This document shows positions 27,247 through 37,051 of a stretch of DNA of 64,000 nucleotides, one piece after another. Origin of the DNA: Streptomyces tuirus (GTDB lineage Bacteria; Actinomycetota; Actinomycetes; Streptomycetales; Streptomycetaceae); the NCBI GenBank assembly GCA_018195615.1, contig JAGTPG010000002.1, positions 124,001-188,000 of the forward strand. The letters run 5' to 3'. Position numbers and translations under genes: made by a program. Below the pieces are notes generated by a model. It searched no databases. It had not been told where the DNA came from and was given only the letters and a program-made list of their open reading frames with translations. Numbering within the stretch: the first letter of the stretch is position 1; every line of letters starts with the position of its first letter.

Positions 27247-29684
27247 TCAGTCCGGCGACAGGGGCTGTTCGGCCCAGATCGTCTTGCCGTGGTACGTGTG
27301 GCGGGTGCCCCATCGCCGGCACAGTTGGGCGACGAGCAGAAGGCCGCGCCCGCCCTCGTCGTAGACGCGGGCCCGGCGCAGGTGCGGGGCCGTGCTGCTG
27401 GCGTCGGAGACTTCGCAGATGAGGGTGCGGTCGAGGATCAGGCGCAGCTGGACGGGTGGTTCGCCGTACCGGATGGCGTTCGTGACCAGTTCGCTGACGA
27501 CGAGCTCGGTGACGTACGCCGCCTCCTCCAGTCCCCACTCCTGGAGCTGCCGGCCCGCCCTGTCACGGATCTCGGCCACCGCGGAGGGCTCCGGCCGTAC
27601 GTCCCAGGTGGCCACGTGGCCCGCGTCCAGGACGTTCGTACGGGCCAGCAGCAGCGCCACGTCGTCCGTGGGCCGGGCCGGGAGCACGTTCCGCAGGACG
27701 GTGTCGCAGGTGTCCTCCAGGGACGTGCCCGAGCCGGCCAGCGCCTGCAGCAGGAGGTCCACGCCGTCGTCGATGTCACGGCCCCGGGCCTCGATCAGGC
27801 CGTCTGTGTACAGCGCGAGCAGGCTGCCCTCGGGCAATTCGACCTCGGCCGACTCGAACGGCAGGCCGCCCAGTCCCAGCGGGGGCCGGCGGGCAGCTCC
27901 AGGACACGCGCTTCACCGTCGGGGCTGAGCAACGCCGGTTCCGGATGGCCGGCGCGGGCCATGGTGCAGCGCCGGGACACCGGGTCGTACACGGCGTACA
28001 GGCAGGTGGTGCCGATGTCGGCGGCGGCGCCGGGCGTGCCGTCGGTCTCGGCCGACAGCCGGTTGACCAGGTCGTCCAGGTGCGTCAGCAGCTCGTCGGG
28101 AGGCAGGTCGACGTCGGCCAGGGTGCGGACCGCGGTGCGCAGTCGTCCCATGGCGGCGGAGGCCTGGATGCCGTGGCCCACGACGTCGCCGACGACCAGG
28201 GCCACGCGGGCCCCGGAGAGCGGGATGACGTCGAACCAGTCGCCGCCCACTCCGATCTGCGCGCCGGCCGGCAGATAGCGGGAGGCCACCTCCACGGCGG
28301 GCTGCCGGGGCAGGCGCTGCGGCAGAAGGCTGCTCTGCAGGGTCAGGGCGGTGTCGCGCTCCCGGGTGTAGCGGCGGGCGTTGTCGATGCTCAGGGCCGC
28401 CCGGGCTGTGATCTCCTGGGCCAGCAGCAGGTCGTCCTGCTCGAAGGGCTCGGGACGTCGGTGACGGGAGAAGGTGGCCACGCCGAGTGTGATGCCGCGT
28501 GCACTCATCGGCACCGCCAGCACCGAGTGGAAGCCGAACCGCCGCACGCGCTCGGCCCGGTCGGGTGCCAGGGGCGCCCAGCGGTCGACCCCGTCCGCCG
28601 TCACCTGATGGATCATCGGCTCTCCGGCGACCAGGCATTCGGCCGCGGGCGAGGTGTCCGGGTAGGTGGCGACCGTGCCCAGTGGCACCACGGCCTCGGG
28701 GCAGCCCGGCAGCACCGACTGGTTGGCCACGCGGCGCAGCAGGACGGGGCTGGGCAGCTTCTCCGCCCGGAGCTCCCGGTCGTCCTCGATGTCGGGGAGC
28801 AGATCGACCGTGACGAAGTCGGCCAGGTGCCCGATGGCGACGTCGGCGAGCTCCTGGGCGGTGCGGGCCAGATCGAGGGTGGTGCCGATGCGTACGCCGG
28901 CCTCGGCCACCAGGGCGAGTCGCTGCCGGGCCTGGTGCTGTTCGGTCATGTCGTGCGCGGACAGCAGCACCCCGCGCACCGCTCCGTGGGCGTCGGTCAC
29001 CGGCGCCAGGGACACCGACCACGTGCTCTCGTGGTCATCGCCGGCCAGTTGCAGGGCCGCCTTCAGGTGCCGCTGTTCGCCGCTGCCGAGGACCTCCAGC
29101 ATCAGCTCCTCGGTGTGCTCGCCCTGGGGGTCGAGCACGATCTCCGACACCCTCAGCCCGCGCATCTCCGCCTCGGAGAGTCCCATCACGCGTTCCATGT
29201 CCGCGTTGGCCCTGAGCAGCCGCAGCCGGGTGTCGTACAGGGCCGTGGTGCACGGGGACTGGGTGAGTGACCAGCCGATCCGGGACTCCTCGTCGGGCTC
29301 CGGCCCGGTGCGCGCCACCGGTGAGACCAGGAACCACTCATGGCTGTCGCCGTCGCTTCCCGGGTCCCGCTCGCGACGGTGGGCCAGCAAGGTCACCGGG
29401 AGGATGTGCCCGTCCCGGTGTCTCAGGGTGGCCGTGCCGTTCCACCGCCGTACGCCGATGAGGGATCGCAGGACCCGAGCCGGCGGTTTCCCGGCGAGCA
29501 GCACGGCAGCGGGCCGGCCCACGATCTCCGATGCCGGGTAGCCCACCAGGCGGTGCGCGCCTTCGCTCCACCCGGTCACCGTGCCGCGTGCGTCCACGAC
29601 GGCCCGGGCAGTGGCTGTCTCGTCGACGACCGGCACCGGCTGCGGCCCCGCCCCCTTGTCCCCGGTGGTTCCTCGTCGCAGCAT
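27247..29684 (-). CDS. PAS-PAS-GAF-SpoIIE phosphatase with C-terminal HATPase domain
   Basis: About 812-residue cytoplasmic regulator. Domains in order: PAS (ARAVVDARGTVTGWSEGAHR), second PAS (LLRANADMERVMGLSEAEMR), GAF (FVTVDLLPDIEDD... VLAVPMSARG), SpoIIE PP2C phosphatase (GVGGDWFDVIPLSGARVALV, GDVVGHGIQAS, ALYTDGLIEARG) and an RsbW-like ATPase (VVSELVTNAIRYG, DEGGRGLLLV). One base is missing near 27890. Such proteins dephosphorylate anti-anti-sigma factors and may phosphorylate partners. I chose ATG 29684 over GTG 29729; both are possible. The upstream region to 29790 is A+T-rich and promoter-like. Confidence 0.88.
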
Positions 29685-29980
29685 CGCGGTCGTCCTGCCT
29701 GTAGCAAACACCGGCCCGACCTGGCACACCGCCGGCCCGATAGGGCATGGGGTTCAGTATATGCACAAGAATTAAGACAAATATTACGATCTCATGAGCG
29801 ATGCCGGTACGACCGTCGACGGCGGCGCGGCGGCAACGAGGGCGAGCCCGAGGCCGCCTTCCCGCGCGGATCCCCCGTTGGTCCGACCGGACGATCGGCT
29901 GTTCGTAAGATGGTCCGCACGGGTTGTCGTCCCGTCCAGCCGACCACCGTCGCCCCGCACGATTGAGAGGTACCCGCACC

Positions 29981-30681
29981 GTGCTGCACCGCGTCGCCGC
30001 ACTCGATGATCCGGTGGGCGAATCGCTCCGCGGTCACCACGCACACCTCGCCCGCCGGCTCGGCCCAGCCGCCACCTACGTGCAGGGAGTGGCGACCTTC
30101 TGCGCGGTCACCGCCGACCCGGACGGGCGGGAGTGGGACGGTCTCGCTCGGCTGCTCGGGCGGGGTGAGCTCGCCGACATGTTCAGCTGCGCGGCGACAC
30201 CGCCGTCGGACTGGGAGCCGGTCTTCGTCCTCGAAGGCCGCCAGATGGTCCGGCCCGGCGGCAGCGGGCCCGGTCACACCGAGGCCGGGACCCTCACCGG
30301 TGTGGTCGAGCTGGGGGCGGGCGACGTGCCCGAGATGCTCGACCTCGTCGCGCGTGCCCAGCCAGGGCCTTTCTGGCCGCGCACGCACGAACTCGGCACC
30401 TATCTCGGCATACGGGACAACGGCGCGTTGGTGGCCATGGCGGGCGAACGACTCCGGCCCCCGGGATGGACCGAGATCAGTGCCGTCTGCACCGCGCCCG
30501 AAGCCCGTGGGCAAGGCCACGCCGCGCGCCTGATCAGTGCGCTCGCCACGCGCATCGTGGCCCGGAACGAACGTCCCTTCCTGCACGTGGCCGAGGCGAA
30601 CGCCGGCGCGATCGCACTGTACGAACGGCTCGGTTTCGAGACGCGGAAGCACGTGACCTTTCGGGGTTCCGCACGCCGTGA
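29981..30681 (+). CDS. GNAT N-acetyltransferase, one frame break near the end
   Basis: About 233 residues, FR47-like GNAT: conserved acetyl-CoA loop VCTAPEARGQGHAARLI and C-terminal ANAGAIALYERLGFETRKHV followed by FRGFRTP. One G is missing in the run at 30663-30666; restoring it gives the family's usual end at TGA 30679-30681. GTG 29981 follows GAGAGG. The substrate is unknown. It stands between two minus-strand genes. The 29730-29980 interval holds no convincing gene. Confidence 0.8.
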
Positions 30682-30711
30682 CGGCCTCCGCCGGCCCGGG
30701 CCGCGGGGCGT

Positions 30712-32865
30712 TCAGCGTCTGAGGTTCGCGTCGTTCGCGGCCGTGATGACGCGGTCGCGTTCGGCGCGGGTGAGCAGGTCCTCGGCCAGCCAGCGGTCCG
30801 CGAGGGAGCGTACGGCGCGCAGGAAGTGGGCGGAGGTCGAGAAGGGGGCTTGTCGCCACAGCGCGTCCAGGAAGGTCTGCCCGTCGGTGCGGGCGCGGTT
30901 GGGCACGCCCGAGTCGGCTGTGCCGAACACGATGACGGGTTCGTAGCGCTTGAAGTAGGCGTGGTACGGGGCGTCGTCGCCGATGTGGAAGGGCGCCAGG
31001 GTGAGGTTGTGCGTGGTGAAGTGGAGCGGGCGGGCCGTGGGTCTGATCGCGTCGGCCAGGTCGCCGCGGAGGGTGAAGTCCTTGTAGAAGGAGAACGTAC
31101 GGAACTGCTGTTCCGGGCTCTGGGCCGTCAGGAGGAGCGGACCGTAGAAGAGCGACTGGACGGTCGGGTCGTCCAGGGCCCGTTCGATGCGCAGGCGGTA
31201 CGGCGTCGAGATGCGGATGCGGTCGCCTCGGCGCCAGTTCCTGTTCAGGGTGAGGTACGTGCCGGGTTCCGCCCTGCCCCGGTGCGGAGTTCCGTTCACC
31301 GTGACCGTGACGCCTGCCGAGGCCCATGAGGGGATGCGGAGTTTGACGGCGAGCCGGCCGCCGCCCTCACGGAAGGTGAGGGTGCGTACGCCCTCGGCCG
31401 GATAGTCGCCGGTCTGCTCGATGACGAGGCCGCGTTCCGGCCAGCGCAGCACCGAGGCCAGGTAGAGGTTGACGTACAGGGCGCTGCCGTCGGCGGAGCG
31501 GAAGTAGATCGAGTCCTGGTACTTGGTGTGGTTCTCCATGCCGGTGCCGCCGCAGCACGTGCCGGTGTTGCCGTACCCGCGCCGGACGCCCGGGCCCATG
31601 CCGACGAAGTAGGTGACCTCCGGGCTGTCCGTGGCCGGGGCGTCCCGGCGGGAGGCGAGGATGTGGTTGGTCAGGCCCCGCTCGTAGTAGTCCATGTAGG
31701 CGGCGTCCGGCTCGTGGAAGAAGAGCTGCCGGCTCAGCTTGAGCATGTTGTACGTCGCGCAGGTCTCGGCGTTCTTGTCGTCGAGGGTGGCCGCGATGGC
31801 CCCGCGGGCGCGGAACATCTCGCCCTGTCCGGTGCCGCCCAGGGCGTACGTACGTGGACCCGCGACCATGCTCCACAAACCCCGCGCCGCGGCGGCGTAT
31901 CTCTCCTCGCCCGTGTGGTCGAACAGCCGGAGGTAGCCGGTGAACTGCGGGATGTGCTGGTTGGCGTGCCGGCCCTCCAGGATGTCGCGGTTCTCCGCGC
32001 AGGCGTCCAGCAGCGCGGTGTTGTCGAAGCAGCGGGCGGCGGCGAGGTGTTCCTCCCGGCCGGTGAGGGCGTACAGGTCCGTCATGACCTCGTTCATGCC
32101 GCCGTACTCACCGGCGATGTAGATCGACCACATGCGTTCCAGCTGGGCCTTCGGCAGTCGGCCCAGGCGGCTGTGCACCCAGTCGCCCATCTTCGCGGCG
32201 ATGGTCAGCGCCTGCTGGTTGCCGGCCAGGGTGTGTGCGTCCAGGAGGCCGCGCATGATCTTGTGGCAGGTGTAGTACGGCGCCCAGATGGTGGGGTACG
32301 TCGTGTAGCTCTCCAGGAGGATGAACTGGGTTTCCGGGTAGGCCGCGAGGTAGCCGGGGTGGCTCGGTCTCGGGGAGCCGTGTTCGGCGAGGGCCTGCTG
32401 GCATTCGCCCAGGGCGGTGACCAGGTGGTCGAGCTTGGACTTCAGAGCGGCCTCGCGCGTGTCGGCGTACGCCTGGGAGACGAGGGTGAGGAAGTGGCCG
32501 CCGTAGTGCCCGCGCAGGTTGCCGTCGGCCGTTTCCCAGCCGCCCGGTGGCCTGGCGCCGCGCGTGTCCAGGCCGGCGTTCGCGCGGAAGACCGCCAGGA
32601 TGCGGTCGGCCGGGTAGGCACGGGCGTAGTCGAGCATCAGATCGCGCTTGCTGCGGAAGACGCCCTCGCCGAGCGTGACCTCGCCCAGGCCGAAGGGCCG
32701 TACCGTCCACGCCGGCTGAGCGGGCAGCACTCCCCCGGCGGCCTCGGCCGTGGTGATGGCCTGGGCGTGGGCGGCTCGGGTCAGAGGGCCGAAGGCCACG
32801 AGCGGGGCCGTCGCGGCACCGGCCGTCACTCCGAGCACACGGCGTCGCGTGGGTGGCTGGGACAT
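30712..32865 (-). CDS. Tat-exported GH127-type beta-L-arabinofuranosidase
   Basis: 717-residue enzyme of the GH127 (former DUF1680) family with a Tat signal (PPTRRRVLGVTAGAATAPLV). The (alpha/alpha)6 barrel carries ETCATYNMLKLSRQ and TCCGGTGMENHTKY. By analogy to B. longum HypBA1 these hold the catalytic Glu, the zinc-binding Cys and the Cys-Cys pair with the nucleophile. It presumably removes beta-L-arabinofuranose outside the cell. The frame is intact. GGAG precedes ATG 32865. It lies 49 bases after the GH121-like gene in the same direction, so it is probably the last gene of that operon. An Acel/GH146-type specificity is the alternative. Confidence 0.82.
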   Translation of the reverse strand: MSQPPTRRRVLGVTAGAATAPLVAFGPLTRAAHAQAITTAEAAGGVLPAQPAWTVRPFGLGEVTLGEGVFRSKRDLMLDYARAYPADRILAVFRANAGLDTRGARPPGGWETADGNLRGHYGGHFLTLVSQAYADTREAALKSKLDHLVTALGECQQALAEHGSPRPSHPGYLAAYPETQFILLESYTTYPTIWAPYYTCHKIMRGLLDAHTLAGNQQALTIAAKMGDWVHSRLGRLPKAQLERMWSIYIAGEYGGMNEVMTDLYALTGREEHLAAARCFDNTALLDACAENRDILEGRHANQHIPQFTGYLRLFDHTGEERYAAAARGLWSMVAGPRTYALGGTGQGEMFRARGAIAATLDDKNAETCATYNMLKLSRQLFFHEPDAAYMDYYERGLTNHILASRRDAPATDSPEVTYFVGMGPGVRRGYGNTGTCCGGTGMENHTKYQDSIYFRSADGSALYVNLYLASVLRWPERGLVIEQTGDYPAEGVRTLTFREGGGRLAVKLRIPSWASAGVTVTVNGTPHRGRAEPGTYLTLNRNWRRGDRIRISTPYRLRIERALDDPTVQSLFYGPLLLTAQSPEQQFRTFSFYKDFTLRGDLADAIRPTARPLHFTTHNLTLAPFHIGDDAPYHAYFKRYEPVIVFGTADSGVPNRARTDGQTFLDALWRQAPFSTSAHFLRAVRSLADRWLAEDLLTRAERDRVITAANDANLRR

Positions 32866-32914
32866 GTCGCACTCCGATCGTCGTCGGTCAGCCGGGCGGA
32901 GAAGCCCCTTGCGT

Positions 32915-35900
32915 TCACGTGGGTGGCATCACGGTGATCGTGGCCGTGGCGCGGTGGGAGGTGCCCGGCACGGTTCCCTCCACCTCGAAGCTTCCCGGGC
33001 CTGCGTACTGGTCCGGATCCACCGGGTCCCAGGTCACCTCGGTCCGGCTGTCCTTGGAGCCGTCGTTGTAGGTGGCGACCACCGTGGCCGGGAGCGTGGG
33101 GGGACGGCCCGGGCGGGTGGTGAGGCGTTCCTCCGCGATGTTGGTGATCTCGACCGCGTCGGTGTGCCGGACCCACACGGTGGCGGTGACCGGCTGTGCC
33201 GCACGGTCGGCGAGGCCGGTGATCGTCACGCGGGTGCCGCCTTCGGCGACCTGGTCCTCGGTCAGGGCCGGCCAGGCCACGGGTGAGCGTGCCGTGGAGC
33301 CGTCGGCGTACACCAGCGTCACCTGCCCGGGCAGGTCGGGGACGGTGCCGCGCGGGTGGGGATGTGGACCTCGCGGACGGACTCCGGTGTCTCGGCGTAG
33401 ACCTTCCACTCCTGCACGCCGAGGGCCAGGTTCGGGTGTCCGGTGAGTCTCGCCCGGAGCGCGGTCGTGGTGACGGGGGTGAACGTGGTCCGGTTGTAGC
33501 GGTCCTCGGCGGTGCCGTAGCCGCTCGGGGCGGGGACCTCGCGCCAGGTGTCGCCGTCGCGGTACTCGATGACCCACGACTGGGGCACTCCCACGCCGTC
33601 GGCCGCGCCGGGCTGCGCGTCGCGGAAGAAGTACAGGTCGGAGCCGGCCACGCGGACCGGGTCGTCCCAGGTGTACTGGACCCACTGGGTGCCCTTCTGG
33701 GGCCAGCTGCCCCAGCGCGGGGCGTCGGAGGAGGAGGCCGGTTCGCGGCCGTCGTTGATCGCGGCCACCGATTCCCAGCCGGAGGTGTAGGACGCCGTGG
33801 GGGTCGCGGACGGTGCCAGGTTCACCTGGCCGTCCCGAGCGCCTCGACGTTGACCACGACCCGCTTCGACGAGCTCAGTGTGCCGTCGGTGGCCGTGAGT
33901 TCGAGGGTGTAGGTGCCTGCCTTGGTGAAACGGGCGACGGTCGTGGAGGCTTGTGGGGTGTCGAAGACGACGGTGCCGTCGTCCGGGGCGTCCGTTGCTC
34001 TCCAGGAGGCGGAGAGAGTCCGCCGCGGCAGTCCGTCGTCCTTGACGATGCCGGTCAGCCTGACCTGGCCCGGCCGGGTGTACGTGGTGTCCCGCCAGGC
34101 CTCGACCTGCGGAGGCTGGTTGCGGACCGTCGGCGGGCGTGCTGCCGTGTCGTAGGCCTGGATCTCCTTCAGGCCGCTGGTGTGGCCGTCGCGGTGGCGC
34201 AGCAGCACCCGCAGCTTGCCCGTGGTCACCTCCTTGAAGCGCACGTGGTTGAGGTTGGCTCGCGGGTAGGTCGGTGACTTGGCGGGGCGGGGCACGTCCT
34301 GCCACTGGCCGTCGGCGTCCTGGTACTGGACCGTGTACAGGGCCGGTTCGGCGTATCCGCCGGGTCTCTTGTCGCTGTAGAAGTGGAGCCGGACGTCGTC
34401 GACCGTGCGCCTGCGGCCGAGGTCGAGCTCGTACCAGTCCTCGGAGTTGCCGGAGCCGCGGGCGCCCCAGTAGGGCTCGTTGATGGTGAAGCCGTCCACG
34501 GCACCGGCCACGCCGTGGCCGTCGGCCTCGTGGGAGGCGCGGGCGGTGGCGCCGGCGGCGAGGTCGGTCCCGGCCCCGCCGGTGAGGTCCCGGCCGGCCT
34601 TGGCGAACAGGTCGGTGACGCGGTCCTTCCGGCCGTAGGTGACGTCCTGAGGGTCCGCGACGGTGGTGCGCAGGCCGGTGGTCTTCGCCTTGGCCCCTCC
34701 TCCGTCGGGAAGGTGACCTCGCGCGTCGCGGGGTCGTAGACGAGGTGGGTGAGGGAGTCGGCGGTGAAGGCGAGCTTCCCGTCGAGGTAGGCGGAGTAGC
34801 CTTCGGGGACCTGGCGGCCGTAGGGCCGTTTCCCGTCTCCCGGTTCGTCCCACAGGACGGCCACGTCCGTGCCGCGGTAGTTGATGTCGGTGACCGCGAA
34901 GTGCGGCCAGTCGACGTCGATCGGCCACAGCTCGATCTTGCTGTCGGTGCGCGGCCGGAAGCCCATCGCGTCCTCGATCACGGTCCAGTTGGTGGTGCCG
35001 AGGATGGTGTGGTGGATCCAGGAGCGGTAGCCGATCTTCTGCGGGTCGGCACTGCCGTCGGCCCAGAACTCGTTCTGGTCGGGCCACCGGTTGTCGCCGT
35101 CGATGTAGTGGGCCCAGGCGTTCCAGGACAGCAGCTTCTTGTACCAGGTGCTGTCGATGTACTTGCTGGGGTACTTCCGCAGCACCGAGGACAGGAAGCG
35201 GAAGGTGACGGTGGAGTTGATGACCGAGAAGTTGTTGCTGCCCGGGTGCCCCTGCTCCGCCGCCTCCGCCTTGTCGGCCTGGTTGGCCGTGAAGAACGGG
35301 AAGACGGGGTACTGCTTCGCGTCCGCCCACAGCCGCAGCGCCTCGAGGTACTGCGGGTCCTCGTCCGGGGTGGGCATCAGGCCCACGCTGTACGGGTAGT
35401 AGTTGTTGATCTCCTTCCAGGGCACCAGGGTGTCGGTGGCGACGTGCCGGTGCTTGATCAGTTTGTCCTCCGGGTCCCAGAGGTGCTCCAGGACGGCCTT
35501 CTTCACGCGGTTCGCCGTCGCGCGCATCTCGTCGGCCTTCGCCTTCTCGCCGAGGAGGTCGTAGGCGCGGGCCGCCGCTGTCGCGTTGCTGTGGACGTAG
35601 GCGGATTCGGCGCGGTCCAGGTTTCCGGGCTTCCAGTCGAACGACACCGCGTCGGCGTCGTTGCCGGTCATGGCGCCCCAGTCGTACTCGATCAGGCCGT
35701 TGCCGTCGTGGTCGTAGGACTTCAGCTGGCCTCGGACGTCCTGCTCGGCGTACCGCGCCAGGTTGCGCACGATGCCGTCGGGGCCGCCGTGCACCTGGTA
35801 GGAGCGCCAGGCCGCCTCGGAGATGTACTGGGTGTAACTGTTGGACCAGTTCTCCGGGTCTCCGGGGTTGTCGGTGTACTTGCCGTTCTTCGAGACCTCT

Positions 35901-37049
35901 CCGGCCGACACCCACGGGCCGTAGGAGTAGGCGGGGTCGCGCAGGTACTTGAGGTCGTCGACGAACATGCCGACCGTCAGCGCGATGGCGTTGTTGTAGC
36001 CGAGCACGCCCTCCATGGAGGTGGGGAACTGGTAGTCGTTGCCCGGGATGTCGGCGTCGAGGTAGTTGTACCGCAGCAGCCACCAGCGGTAGTAGAGCGT
36101 CTTCTCGATGTTGTCGTCGGGGACGTCGAGGTAGGGCAGGTTCTCGGCCCACCAGCGGTTGTACGTCTGCACGTGCCGGCGGAAGGCGGTGGCCGGGGCG
36201 CGGTGCGCACCGAGTCGTACTCGCGGCGGGAGTCGGTGATCTCCTGGGTGACGAAGCCGAGTTGGACCTTGGTGGTGAGGGTGCGGCCCGCGGCAGGGTG
36301 AGAGTGCGGATCAGCGACTCGCCCTCGGGAGCGAAGCCGTCGCCGCTCAAGCGCGGGAAGACGGTCGTGAGGTTGTTCTTCGCCGGCACGGCACCGGTGA
36401 GTTCACGGCCCTCGGGCGTCGTCGCGTACGGGGACGAGGCACGCAGCCGGACCTCGCGGCGCTCGGGCCCGGTGTTGGTGAGGGTCAGGTTCGTGACGGC
36501 GGCGTTCGCCTCGGTGATGAACTTGGTCTGGGTCACCTTCAGACCGGTGGCCTCGTGCGTGAACTCGCTGCGCCAGTGGCTGGGCGTCTGTGTGCGGGTG
36601 CCGGTGTTCTCCCGCAGGGTGAGGTTCTCGTCGTCGACGTTCAGGGTGATCGTGTACGCCGCTCTGTTGTCGATGCTCTCCCAGTAGGCGACCTTGCCTG
36701 CGAAGCCGAGCCGCGCGGGTTCGTGCTCCTTCATGAACACCGCACGTCCCCGGGTGAACAGCCAGTCCCCTGCCGGGTCCTCGCCCTTGCGGGCCAGCAT
36801 CCGGTCCATCCAGAAGTCGGTGCCGTCTCCGGCCGCTCGGTCGGCCTCGTACTGGGCGCGCAGGGTGCGGTGGGCGCTGAAGCCGGCCGGCAGCTTCGGT
36901 ACGGGCTTCTCGGCTCCCGAGTGGACCGGGTAGCCGATCGCCGAGTTGTCGGCCGCGGCGGGGCCGGTGGCGGCGAGCGGAGCCAGCAGGCCCAGGACCA
37001 GCGCCGCGGCCAGGGTGCCGCGGTGGTGACGTCTTCGCGGTGCGGGCAC
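32915..37049 (-). CDS. Giant secreted GH121-like beta-L-arabinobiosidase, frame broken
   Basis: About 1,380 residues. GTG 37049 with GGAGG six bases upstream opens a signal peptide (LAAALVLGLLAPLAATGPAA). An N-terminal beta region and an (alpha/alpha)6 catalytic barrel follow (NRWWAENLPYLDVPDDNIEK, YNYLDADIPGNDYQFPTSME, NGLIEYDWGAMTGND, WIHHTILGTTNWTVIEDAMG). Next come an F5/8-type C domain, an Ig/PKD-like domain, a second F5/8-type C domain and a Big_4 Ig-like end (VTATVWVRHTD). Size, domains and position match HypBA2 (GH121), which releases arabinobiose from hydroxyproline-linked chains. The exact family is inferred mainly from synteny. About five single-base breaks occur (near 36290, 36205, 34695, 33838, 33355). 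Confidence 0.65.
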
Positions 37050-37051
37050 GA

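Noticed and set aside
29794..30009. Short plus-strand ORF upstream of the GNAT gene
   Set aside because: No ribosome site or family; Pro/Arg-rich and overlaps the GNAT start.
34745..36301. 518-codon plus-strand open frame opposite the GH121-like gene
   Set aside because: Val/Gly/Asp-rich shadow without domains; the minus strand encodes the enzyme.
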